NCBI GenBank assembly: GCA_934541115.1
Contig: CAKTDF010000008.1
Location: 25,025 to 89,024 of the forward strand
DNA length: 64,000 nt
DNA from: an uncultured Eubacteriales bacterium
GTDB taxonomy: Bacteria; Bacillota; Clostridia; Oscillospirales; Acutalibacteraceae
Reading direction: 5' to 3'
Shown here in pieces: positions 54,522 to 61,960 of the stretch (positions within the stretch are counted from its first letter, which is position 1; each line of letters opens with the position of its first letter). Position numbers and translations under genes: made by a program. Below the pieces are notes generated by a model. It saw nothing but the letters and a program-made list of their open reading frames with translations. It was not told the origin of the DNA and did no database searches.

Positions 54522-54549
54522 CCCAATACTATATTGAATCACAGCACGG

Positions 54550-56319
54550 TCAAAAGCCGATTTTTCTTCCCGCTTTTTTTTCAATAAGACTTTCAAAGGC
54601 TCTCTCAGAGCTGGCAAGAAAGAAATCCTCCTTTGTCAGCACAAGCTTTTCAGAACGGTCAAGCCGTTGTCTTATGCCCGCCTTGGCACAGGTACGCTCA
54701 AAAAGATTGCGTACAAAACGTGCATTGCTGAAAGTTTTTGATGAAAGAACATGTTCTGACAAAGAGTCAAAGTAATCCCTTGCCGCCGCGGAAAAGTCAT
54801 CGGTATATTCAACGTGACCGTTGACCATTTTCATCATTATCTCGTAAAGCTCATTCCTGCTGTAATTCGGAAATTCGATTATATACGGCATTCTGCTTTC
54901 AAGACCGGCATTACCTTTCATGAGCTTTTCCATGTCATCGGTGTAGCCCGCCATAATTACAACAAGGTCATTGCGGTGGTTTTCCATCTCGGCAATGAGA
55001 GTTTCAAGCGCCTCCCTGCCGTAATCACGTCCTGCATCATCACCGCGATAAAGAGAATATGCCTCGTCAATAAAAAGCACAGAGCCATATGCATCGCGGC
55101 AAATCCCGGCGGTTTTGGGTGCGGTTTCTCCAACATATCTACCGCAAAGGTCGCGTCCGGAATACTCAAAAAAGTTTCCGTTGCGCAAAACGCCGCGTTC
55201 CTTGAGTATTCTGCCAACGAGCCGCGCCACTGTGGTTTTTCCCGTTCCGGGATTGCCGACAAAACGCATGTGCAAAGACGGCGCAACGACCCCACCGCCG
55301 CGTTTTGAAAGCTCAATTTGAGTAATGATCTCATCAATGCTTTTTTTGACCTGCTCCATACCCACCATTTCGTCAAGCTCGGCAAAGGCATCGCGCTCTT
55401 CATAATTATTTTTGCGAACAAGGTGATCAATGTCGCCGCGTCTGATTACAGTTGTATTGACGTTATTCCTTGCGTCGTTGAGCTGTTTTCTATAAATCAT
55501 CTCATGAATGATTTTGCTCACGGTGTTCATTCCGTAGAATTTTCCATCGCTCTTTTCTTCGGTTATACGCTCCTTAAAAATTTCCCAAGCGCTGTCATCT
55601 GCGGTATATCTGAATTTGCCGAGAAAACGCTTTCCGCATTCAACAAGCTCATCACCGTTCATCGGTGTAAAAGAGACAGTACGGATAAAAAGAATATCTC
55701 CAAGCCGGTCGCGTATGCCGTCGAGAACTTCTGCCTCAACAAAAGGAACGCGAAAGACAAAAATGTTATCTTTTGAATGATCCTCCAGCGTCATAAGAAA
55801 TTCTCTGAACTGCTTTCCGGAAAGTACCGTCATCCACTCGCTTATGTCAATGCAGATCACCCTGCCGCTGCGGCTGAGTCCCTGTATATGAGAAAGCACG
55901 CATGAAAACGGGTCGCCTCTATCATTTTCCGGAGACGGCAACCGTTCCTCAACAACAGGCTGCCTCTCGCTGAGTTTGAACAGTCCGCAGGAAGAAAGCG
56001 TGTCGGCGAACAGACGCAGATATGTTGAAAGTCCACAGCCGTCGTTGATTGAAAAAAGATAGCTTTGATAATTGAACGCCTCAAATGTATTGTGTGCGAT
56101 AACATGACCGGCAATCATTCTGATTTCTTTTATAAGCTCTTTGAACTCCTCGGCACCGATGAGAGCGTTCACACCCTTTTCAGCCGATTCCTCCCGCTGC
56201 ACAGAAAACTGCTCCGGACTTTCAGCGTCGGTTCCGGTCTTCTTTTTCGGTTCGGGGCTTTTCAAAGCGCTGCCGTCACCGGAATCTGCGTTGAAATTTT
56301 TTCCGCTTTCAACATCCAT
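54550..56319 (-). CDS. CbbX/SpoVK-like AAA+ ATPase with degenerate first AAA domain
   Basis: A 589-residue cytosolic ATPase. The C-terminal module (about 305-575) is a CbbX/SpoVK-type AAA+: DEMVGMEQVKKSI, Walker A GNPGTGKT at 355-362, pore-type SGRDLCGRYVGET, Walker B VLFIDEAY at 414-421, and a C-terminal lid with FSNARFVRNLFE. Residues 70-280 look like a second AAA domain that lost its lysine: NDGCGLST at 92-99 in place of the P-loop and VICIDISEW near 154-162. The first 50 residues are acidic and disordered. It is co-transcribed with the sigma-like and anti-sigma-like genes. Members of this class remodel or activate protein complexes. Confidence 0.82.
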   Translation of the reverse strand: MDVESGKNFNADSGDGSALKSPEPKKKTGTDAESPEQFSVQREESAEKGVNALIGAEEFKELIKEIRMIAGHVIAHNTFEAFNYQSYLFSINDGCGLSTYLRLFADTLSSCGLFKLSERQPVVEERLPSPENDRGDPFSCVLSHIQGLSRSGRVICIDISEWMTVLSGKQFREFLMTLEDHSKDNIFVFRVPFVEAEVLDGIRDRLGDILFIRTVSFTPMNGDELVECGKRFLGKFRYTADDSAWEIFKERITEEKSDGKFYGMNTVSKIIHEMIYRKQLNDARNNVNTTVIRRGDIDHLVRKNNYEERDAFAELDEMVGMEQVKKSIDEIITQIELSKRGGGVVAPSLHMRFVGNPGTGKTTVARLVGRILKERGVLRNGNFFEYSGRDLCGRYVGETAPKTAGICRDAYGSVLFIDEAYSLYRGDDAGRDYGREALETLIAEMENHRNDLVVIMAGYTDDMEKLMKGNAGLESRMPYIIEFPNYSRNELYEIMMKMVNGHVEYTDDFSAAARDYFDSLSEHVLSSKTFSNARFVRNLFERTCAKAGIRQRLDRSEKLVLTKEDFFLASSERAFESLIEKKAGRKIGF

Positions 56320-56411
56320 CTTTTCCTTTCCCCTTTTCTTTCAAGATATGATTGCATCGTGCTAAAAAGAATTGTGACTCAGCCGAAAATGAGAGAAGCA
56401 TTTCCTGCCAT

Positions 56412-56690
56412 TTAAAGCTCCTGCTGTCTCATAGCATTTTCAAGCTCATTGTTCTCCGCTTCAAGTACCCTGCTTTCCGGCACAATCGAATATGCAAAGC
56501 TTTTAAAGTCTCCTACATTTCCGAGACGTATAAATTCATCATAAACATTCTGATAGGCACGAACCTTTTCAAGGCACTCATCGCACTCTCTGATATGCTC
56601 ATTAACTGAGAGACTGAGCTCAAGAGAAGCATCGTCCATTTTGCTGATAGAGACAAAATCAATTATCCGGTCAATTGTTAAGTGTTTCAT
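56412..56690 (-). CDS. Putative zinc-finger anti-sigma-like protein
   Basis: A 92-residue soluble protein. H32, C36 and C39 in HIRECDECL give the Hx3Cx2C pattern of zinc-binding anti-sigma (ZAS/zf-HC2) domains. A helical C-terminus follows, with no membrane segment, so it would act in the cytosol. Its start overlaps the upstream sigma-like gene by 20 nt, the usual arrangement for a sigma/anti-sigma pair. The role is inferred from this motif and the overlap. Confidence 0.6.
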   Translation of the reverse strand: MKHLTIDRIIDFVSISKMDDASLELSLSVNEHIRECDECLEKVRAYQNVYDEFIRLGNVGDFKSFAYSIVPESRVLEAENNELENAMRQQEL

Positions 56691-57486
56691 TTTTCATCAC
56701 CCGTTTAATCAAATTATTCATTCGGTTGACCCAATCGCTTATTGTTGGTTTTCCGCCTTTTTTCATAAAAAAGTCTTTATACTTAACATTACCAAACACA
56801 GAGATTTCATCACGGGGAGAGTTCAAAGCGCTTTCAATCCTTTTCTTCTGCTCTTCTGAAACAACAAGCCACGGAATATCTTTACCTGCCGAAAGCAACA
56901 TGCTGTACATTTCAAAAAGCGTCTTTTCTTCAAACGCGGAAAGTATCATTTCATTCGATTGAATTTTGCTCACATCGTGTCCGATGATAAAAATAAATTG
57001 AGCTATCCACGTCAGAACCTTGTATACCTGCACATCGGACGCAATAACAATTGAAAATGCGGTTTTGAGCCTTTCAATTCTCTCGTCGCTTATTTCGGTC
57101 GATTCAGCCTCAAGAGCAAGTATACTCTCGTCCACCGGAAGATTTTTGAAATCGCGCCGTCTTTCACGGTTTGCATAATCGTTTTTGATATTGACCGCAA
57201 CCGTTATCATCCACTTTCTGAAGCCGACAGGATCATAATTGACCTCGCCATCGTTGCCGGATTTAAGCAAAAAATGGCTGATGGTTGTTTTAATCAGCCG
57301 AATGCTGACATCTTGCATAATGTCATTCTCAAGGTCTCTGCCACGCAGGCACGGTTCACACCAGCACAATCTGCGCACCAGCGGTCTGAGCTCTCTCTCG
57401 GCAAGGTGGCACAGCATGTCATACGAGATTTTTTCTCTGCCGAGCAGTTCTTCAACAAGTATTCTGAAGTCATCATTCGAAACCAT
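56671..57486 (-). CDS. Divergent sigma-70/ECF-like factor with a long linker
   Basis: A 271-residue protein. Residues 22-112 fit sigma region 2: LENDIMQDVSIRLIKT, FRKWMITVAVNIKNDYANRERRR (seen as FRKWMITVAV and NDYANRERRR). Residues about 235-271 (KPTISDWVNRMNNLIKRVM) resemble a region 4 helix-turn-helix. Between them lie about 110 residues, far longer than an ordinary ECF linker, with hydrophobic helices (VLTWIAQFIFIIG). GGAGAG sits 9 nt before the ATG. A consensus promoter lies 50 bp upstream. A sigma or transcription-regulator role is likely but unproven. Confidence 0.6.
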   Translation of the reverse strand: MVSNDDFRILVEELLGREKISYDMLCHLAERELRPLVRRLCWCEPCLRGRDLENDIMQDVSIRLIKTTISHFLLKSGNDGEVNYDPVGFRKWMITVAVNIKNDYANRERRRDFKNLPVDESILALEAESTEISDERIERLKTAFSIVIASDVQVYKVLTWIAQFIFIIGHDVSKIQSNEMILSAFEEKTLFEMYSMLLSAGKDIPWLVVSEEQKKRIESALNSPRDEISVFGNVKYKDFFMKKGGKPTISDWVNRMNNLIKRVMKNETLNN

Positions 57487-57536
57487 TTTTCATCACTCTC
57501 CGTCCGTTTCGTTTCAACTGAAAGATACCAGAGTAA

Positions 57537-57565
57537 ATTATACAAAAACGGAGAAAAAATGTCAA
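57537..57565 (-). promoter_or_regulatory. Perfect consensus promoter of the sigma-like operon
   Basis: TTGACA (57560-57565), 17-bp spacer, TATAAT (57537-57542) on the minus strand: an exact housekeeping promoter. The expected leader is about 44 nt. Such strength is unusual for a regulator and implies constitutive expression with control after transcription. Confidence 0.88.
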
Positions 57566-57668
57566 TGATATCAAGTTTCTAATAAGCAGTTTTGTGCGCT
57601 TTGCGGCGCTGTGTTTGGTTCGTACACAATGTATAACCGCAGTGGCACACTTTTTTCGCAGCACATGC

Positions 57669-57699
57669 AAAAAAATAAAACCGCCGGAAAGCGGTTTTA
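57669..57699 (-). terminator. Terminator of arsR
   Basis: AAAACCGC and GCGGTTTT pair around CGGAAA. On the minus strand ATTTTTTTGC follows. It is 33 bp after the arsR stop, so arsR is monocistronic. Confidence 0.88.
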
Positions 57700-57731
57700 T
57701 CTGCAAATTGCGTCAAAATCAAAAACATCTG

Positions 57732-58091
57732 TTATAACTCTTCAAGATGCTCAACAGCCATTTCAAAAATTTCTTTTACATGCTCGTCGGAAAGTGAATA
57801 GTAAACAATTTTTCCGTCCTTGCGATTTTTGACAAGGTTCGCCCCTCTCAGATACCGCAGCTGATGCGAAACAGCCGATTTGGTCATATTGAGCACAACG
57901 GCTATATCACAAACACAAAGCTCATGCTCATGAAGCGCCCAAAGTATCTTCATTCGGGTTGAATCGGCAAATACCTTAAAAAACTCTGCAAGGTCAAATA
58001 TCAGTTCATCGTTGGGCATGTTCTTTTTTGCATTTTCAACAAGTTCTTCATCAATATGGGTACAGTCGCAACCCATTTCATTTTTTCCCAT
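57732..58091 (-). CDS. ArsR/SmtB family metal-sensing repressor (CadC/SmtB-like)
   Basis: A 119-residue winged-helix repressor with FADSTRMKILWAL and MTKSAVSHQLRYLRGANLV. It carries both known metal-site types: C8, C10, C59 and C61 (the CadC-like alpha3N site) and D102, H104, H115, E118, matching the spacing of the SmtB alpha5 zinc site. Likely ligands are Cd, Pb or Zn. It has its own consensus promoter with an operator-like palindrome at the start point, consistent with autorepression. No efflux ATPase gene is next to it. Confidence 0.9.
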   Translation of the reverse strand: MGKNEMGCDCTHIDEELVENAKKNMPNDELIFDLAEFFKVFADSTRMKILWALHEHELCVCDIAVVLNMTKSAVSHQLRYLRGANLVKNRKDGKIVYYSLSDEHVKEIFEMAVEHLEEL

Positions 58092-58147
58092 AGGACCTTC
58101 CTCTTTTCAAACGGCGGCAATCTGCCTGCTGCGTTTCCTTGGCAATT

Positions 58148-58168
58148 GTTGATTATCAATTGATCAAC
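58148..58168 (-). promoter_or_regulatory. Operator-like palindrome of arsR
   Basis: GTTGAT-N9-ATCAAC, with the inner palindrome ATCAATTGAT, lies at about +3 to +23 of the arsR transcript. The position fits repression by ArsR itself. Confidence 0.6.
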
Positions 58169-58177
58169 GATGCTTTA

Positions 58178-58206
58178 ATTATAGACCTTTTTGTTTTTTA
58201 TGTCAA
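58178..58206 (-). promoter_or_regulatory. Perfect consensus promoter of arsR
   Basis: TTGACA (58201-58206), 17-bp spacer, TATAAT (58178-58183) on the minus strand, starting 5 bp after the spoIIID stop codon. Confidence 0.88.
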
Positions 58207-58210
58207 CTTT

Positions 58211-58474
58211 TCATCTGTTCTGCTTATGAGCTTTTTTATATTTTTCTCTTGTTGCATTCCCACCGCGAATATGGCGTTCAGCCTTGTTTTCATCAAGAAC
58301 CGCGCGAACCTGCTCATAGAGACCGAAATCAATCTCTTTCAGCCTCAGCGAAACATCGGTGTGTACGGTAGACTTGCTGACATCAAAGCGTTTTGCCGCC
58401 GCACGGACGGTAGCCTTTGTTTCAACTATATATTCCGCAAGAGCCTCCGCTCTTTTTTCAACGAGTTCAGTCAA
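58211..58474 (-). CDS. spoIIID: Sporulation transcriptional regulator SpoIIID
   Basis: An 87-residue DNA-binding protein that modulates the sigma-E regulon and sigK in the mother cell. It has AEYIVETKATVRAAAKRFDVSKSTVH (parts: EYIVETKATVR, FDVSKSTVH), the family helix-turn-helix, and the closing HIRGGNATREKYKK. The start is TTG, with GGGAGGGG about 6 nt before it; no ATG alternative exists. That ribosome site lies inside a perfect 17-bp hairpin. Confidence 0.92.
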   Translation of the reverse strand: MTELVEKRAEALAEYIVETKATVRAAAKRFDVSKSTVHTDVSLRLKEIDFGLYEQVRAVLDENKAERHIRGGNATREKYKKAHKQNR

Positions 58475-58477
58475 AAA

Positions 58478-58529
58478 TACCCCTCCCGTAAATACGTTTG
58501 TTCAATAATACATATTTACGGGAGGGGTA
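58478..58529 (-). promoter_or_regulatory. 17-bp perfect hairpin over the spoIIID ribosome site
   Basis: TACCCCTCCCGTAAATA occurs at 58478-58494 and its exact complement at 58513-58529, with an 18-nt loop. On the spoIIID transcript the 3' arm contains GGGAGGGG and is followed at once by TTTTTG, whose last three bases are the start codon. It can act as translational block or intrinsic terminator. A -35/-10-like pair (58556-58561, 58532-58537; 18-bp spacer) lies just upstream, along with a 7-bp dyad CTTTGAC/GTCAAAG. Confidence 0.75.
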
Positions 58530-58576
58530 CATTATTACTTTGACCGCAGAGAGACTGTCAAAGCAACGACTATAAC

Positions 58577-59197
58577 TTATAAGTTCTGCAAATAATTCTC
58601 CATATCAAACAACTCAAGCGGACTGTCCTTTCTGAGATACAGCGGGTGGTGCGGGTGACCCTTTTTGCTGATCTTTCCGCAAGAGTACCAAACAGCACCT
58701 CGCTCTTTTCCTATTCGTACCATATACGAAAGGCATTTTTTGAGGTACGGGCGCATTTCAACAATATTGCCCCATGCTGCCCACACGGCAGGGCTGCCGC
58801 CCTCATAGAGCGAAAGAACATAGTCAAAAGCTTTCATATTTTCACGATGGAGATATTCATTAAGCTCCTTGTCCATATCCTGCGGTCTCGTTGCACGCTG
58901 AGCATAAACGTTGAACATTATAAATGAGTCAAATCCGTTGCCCTTAGCAATGCGTTCAACAGACTTGAGAGTATTGTCAAGATTTCCGGGTGCCGCCGTT
59001 GACGGATTGATGCCAATGCAAATGAGCGGCTTTTTTCCGGTTGTTCCGAGTATGTATCGGTATTCGCCGTAATGATTCGGAACATAGAGCCAATCGCGCA
59101 CATCGTATTCAATCGTGCTCTGCTTTTTTGATTCTTCAAGAGCCTCATAAAACGGCTCAATATTTACCTTTTGTGTTTCGGAAAGAGGAATATGCAT
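58577..59197 (-). CDS. DUF1643 family protein
   Basis: A 206-residue cytosolic protein with RYILGTTGKKPLICIGINPSTA (parts: YILGTTGKKP, CIGINPSTA), FNVYAQRAT, VWAAWGNI and HPLYLRKDSPLELF, the DUF1643 pattern. The function is unknown. ATG 59197 is chosen, 15 nt inside the end of the kinase gene; longer frames lack homology. It ends the two-component operon. Confidence 0.82.
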   Translation of the reverse strand: MHIPLSETQKVNIEPFYEALEESKKQSTIEYDVRDWLYVPNHYGEYRYILGTTGKKPLICIGINPSTAAPGNLDNTLKSVERIAKGNGFDSFIMFNVYAQRATRPQDMDKELNEYLHRENMKAFDYVLSLYEGGSPAVWAAWGNIVEMRPYLKKCLSYMVRIGKERGAVWYSCGKISKKGHPHHPLYLRKDSPLELFDMENYLQNL

Positions 59198-59210
59198 GTT
59201 TTTACCGTCC

Positions 59211-60275
59211 TTATCTGTTATTCGGCAGTCTGACCGTAAACTGCGAGCCGCAGCCAAGCTTGCTTTTGACCTCAATTGTTCCGCCGCAAAGGTCAACGAG
59301 CCTCTTGACTATTGAAAGTCCGAGCCCGTTTCCGTCTGAGTTGCGGCTGGAATCCGCCTGATAAAACTTATCAAAAATATGCTCCATAGTCTTCTCCGTC
59401 ATACCGCAGCCGCTGTCACGGATAACAACAACAGCGTCTGCGCCTTCTTCCTTTGCGGAGCAATAAATCATTCCGCCGCGGTCAGTGCACTTGACGGCGT
59501 TTTTGATGAGATTATCCCAAATGTGAGCCACAATATCTTCATTGCCGAGAAAATCAACCTTTTCAAAATCGCCGTCAAAAGTAATATCCTTTGCTTGCCA
59601 TTCATTTTGAAGGCGAATGACCGAACGTCGCAGCTGTTCGTCCAAGGAATAGACAGTTCTGTCGGGAATAATTGAGGTATTCTCAAACTTGAGCAAAAGC
59701 AGAAGATTGGTTGTCATTGAAGTGAGGTATTTTGACTCGTCAATAATTATATCTGCGTATTCCTCCTGCTCACCGGTCAAAGGTCCGGCTTTGAGTTTTT
59801 TTGCAAAACCGCTGATCGAAGCCACAGGAGTTTTGTATTCGTGTGAGACAATATTCATAAAGTCATTGCGCATTTTTTCAATGCTGCCCAGTTCCTGCGC
59901 GGTTTTATTGACCGTTTCCATAAGTTGTCGAATATGAAGATTTTGATTTTTTGTGTCAAGACGAACATCATAATCGCCTGCCCCAAGACGGTTGATTGCA
60001 CCGATGGTTTTTAAAAGCGGTTTTATGAACTGTGAAAAGACAATGCTTGAAACGATCGCGCCAACGATGTTGCAGACGAGGAACACAATAACCGTTATCC
60101 ACAGCGCAGAAAGCTTTTCTGCGGTAATCACCTTAAAGTGTGCAAGAATAAAATAAATCAAAATAGCAAGCACAGTTGAAAGCAGCAGAACAGCAAAAAC
60201 GGCAAGCGACATTTTTGTCTGTATGCTGCGCCTCTCGCTTTTATCTTTTTTGCTCTTATCTTTTTTCTTACTCAT
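59211..60275 (-). CDS. Sensor histidine kinase
   Basis: A 354-residue membrane kinase: basic start, two membrane helices (about 20-42 and 56-80) with only a very short external loop, HAMP (about 80-130), HisKA with the phospho-His in IVSHEYKTP, and HATPase with N, G1 DSGCGM and G2 GLGLSIVKR boxes. The minimal loop suggests sensing within the membrane, as in the intramembrane-sensing kinases linked to cell-envelope stress. It overlaps DUF1643 and follows the regulator. Confidence 0.92.
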   Translation of the reverse strand: MSKKKDKSKKDKSERRSIQTKMSLAVFAVLLLSTVLAILIYFILAHFKVITAEKLSALWITVIVFLVCNIVGAIVSSIVFSQFIKPLLKTIGAINRLGAGDYDVRLDTKNQNLHIRQLMETVNKTAQELGSIEKMRNDFMNIVSHEYKTPVASISGFAKKLKAGPLTGEQEEYADIIIDESKYLTSMTTNLLLLLKFENTSIIPDRTVYSLDEQLRRSVIRLQNEWQAKDITFDGDFEKVDFLGNEDIVAHIWDNLIKNAVKCTDRGGMIYCSAKEEGADAVVVIRDSGCGMTEKTMEHIFDKFYQADSSRNSDGNGLGLSIVKRLVDLCGGTIEVKSKLGCGSQFTVRLPNNR

Positions 60276-60280
60276 TCTTT

Positions 60281-60958
60281 TCACTTCTTTTCCACAACAG
60301 CCATGTATCCAAAGCCGCGAACGGTTTTTATGTAAAAATCTGTGTTCTTTTTGAACTTTTCGCGCAGACGGTTGATGTGTACCTCAACAGTATGCTCATC
60401 GCTTTCGCTGTCAAAGTCCCAAATTTCGTCCATAATCTGGTGCTTTGTGAAAAGGTGGTTAGGATAGGAGAGGAGCTTAAAAACAAGCAAAAACTCCTTT
60501 GGCGAAAGCTCAATCTTTTTTCCGTCCGTCTCTGCGCTCATTGAACCGTAATCGAGCGTTGTTTTTCCGATAGTCAACCGTTTTTCGGCTGCAATTTTTG
60601 AGCGGCGCAAAAGCGCCTCGATGCGCCATAAAAGCTCCTCTTCGTCAAACGGCTTTGTCAAAAAGTCATCGGCGCCGACTCCGAACCCCTTTTTCTTGTC
60701 CTCATGGGATATTTTTGCCGTGAGCATAAGAACCGGCAGCTCGCAATTGCAGGAGCGCAGCGTCTCTGTGAATTCATAGCCGTCCATTTCCGGCATCATT
60801 ATGTCAACCACAGCGAGGTCAACGTGGTGCTCGTCCATCACATTCAGCGCCTCAAGACCGTTTTCAGCCGGAAAGCATTTGTATCCGGCGTCTTTGAGAA
60901 TTGAACAAACAAGACTCCTCACATGATTATCGTCCTCAACAACAAGAATATTAAACAT
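60281..60958 (-). CDS. OmpR/PhoB-family response regulator
   Basis: A 225-residue regulator with acidic pocket VVEDD, phospho-acceptor D52 in VVDIMMPEMDG, and conserved T/K (MLTAK, TKPF). The C-terminal winged helix ends EVHINRLREKFKKN and VRGFGYMA. It is the first gene of the operon; its stop overlaps a possible GTG start of the kinase. A phased direct repeat near the divergent gene may be its binding site. Confidence 0.94.
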   Translation of the reverse strand: MFNILVVEDDNHVRSLVCSILKDAGYKCFPAENGLEALNVMDEHHVDLAVVDIMMPEMDGYEFTETLRSCNCELPVLMLTAKISHEDKKKGFGVGADDFLTKPFDEEELLWRIEALLRRSKIAAEKRLTIGKTTLDYGSMSAETDGKKIELSPKEFLLVFKLLSYPNHLFTKHQIMDEIWDFDSESDEHTVEVHINRLREKFKKNTDFYIKTVRGFGYMAVVEKK

Positions 60959-60985
60959 CTCTCTTAACCCCTTCCGAGTCCCTAT

Positions 60986-61015
60986 ATGATATCACAAAAC
61001 CGGTCTGCATGTCAA
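60986..61015 (-). promoter_or_regulatory. Promoter of the two-component operon
   Basis: TTGACA (61010-61015), 18-bp spacer, TATCAT (60986-60991) on the minus strand; start point about 20 nt before the regulator ATG. Confidence 0.72.
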
Positions 61016-61082
61016 AATGAGTCGGTGCTTTCAATACTTTTTTTGATTTTATTACGGCTTTTTCAACAAAAACTCAACATAA

Positions 61083-61098
61083 TTGAGCTTTCGTTGAG
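61083..61098 (+). promoter_or_regulatory. Phased direct repeat, candidate response-regulator site
   Basis: TTGAG at 61083-61087 and again at 61094-61098: an 11-bp period, as in OmpR/PhoB-family sites. A TATATT -10-like element follows at 61109-61114 without a good -35, the pattern of an activator-dependent promoter for the next gene. Confidence 0.4.
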
Positions 61099-61195
61099 AT
61101 TAGGGCAGTATATTCTTGAAAAAGTCAGACAGCCGATGATCAACCGAATGAAAAGTTCACGGTTGACCGACGGTTACTTAAGGAGTGAAGTAAAA

Positions 61196-61867
61196 ATGAA
61201 AAACAACAATTCTCAGATTTTTGCACAGGGAATGTGCTTCGACAAGCTTGTTTGGATTTTTCTTTCCGCCTGTGTTGTCGGTTTTACGGTTGAAACTATA
61301 TGGTGTTTTATACGCCACGGATATATTGAATCAAGAAAGTCGTTGGTTTACGGTCCGCTTTCCGTTGCATACGGAATGGGCGCCGTGATTCTGACCCTCG
61401 CGCTTTACAGAATAAAAGATTCAAAGTGGTGGGTAATTTTTCTCGTTGCCTATCTTGTAGGAACCGTCACCGAATACATCTGCTCACTCGGTCAGGAAAT
61501 CTGTTTCGGTTCGGTTGCGTGGGATTACAGCAACGTTCCGTTCAACATCAACGGCAGAGTGTGCCTGCTCTATTCGCTTTTTTGGGGCGTGCTTGGGCTT
61601 GGCTGGATCAAAGTAATTTATCCTTTTGTCTCCGGTCTTATTGAAAAAATCCCGTATTCTTTAGGTACGGTGCTGACTTGGGCATTTGTTGCTTTCTTCA
61701 TTTTTGACTGCGCCCTCTCAGCATCCGCCGCAGTCAGAATGGACAGAAGAAACGAAGGCATTCCGGCGAGCAACTTCGTTGAAAGCTATCTTGACGCTCG
61801 CTTTGACGATGAGCGTATGCACAAGATTTATGCCAACAGCAGCGAAGTGAAAAAAGACAATGCTTAA
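61196..61867 (+). CDS. Putative ABC transporter permease (CmpB/PF06541 type)
   Basis: A 223-residue protein with about five or six membrane helices and the family marks WCFIRHGYIESRKSLVYGP (parts: WCFIRHGYI, SLVYGPLS), EYICSLGQE and WDYSNVPFNINGRVCL. Despite the family name, no ATPase or binding protein is near and a transport role is unproven. AAGGAG lies about 12 nt before ATG 61196; earlier ATGs give a non-homologous leader. It diverges from the two-component operon and is its likely target. Confidence 0.8.
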   Translation: MKNNNSQIFAQGMCFDKLVWIFLSACVVGFTVETIWCFIRHGYIESRKSLVYGPLSVAYGMGAVILTLALYRIKDSKWWVIFLVAYLVGTVTEYICSLGQEICFGSVAWDYSNVPFNINGRVCLLYSLFWGVLGLGWIKVIYPFVSGLIEKIPYSLGTVLTWAFVAFFIFDCALSASAAVRMDRRNEGIPASNFVESYLDARFDDERMHKIYANSSEVKKDNA

Positions 61868-61913
61868 GCGACTGCCGTGTCGGGATGTGGATGACGGTCG
61901 TTTATATATAAAT

Positions 61914-61958
61914 ACCCGACGCCGGGCGAAAATCCGCCAAGCGTCGGGTTTCTTTTTT
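61914..61958 (+). terminator. Terminator between CmpB-like and araC genes
   Basis: ACCCGACGC and GCGTCGGGT pair with an inner GGCG/CCGCC stem, followed by TTTCTTTTTT on the plus strand. It serves the CmpB-like gene and probably also the converging AraC gene. Confidence 0.9.
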
Positions 61959-61960
61959 CA

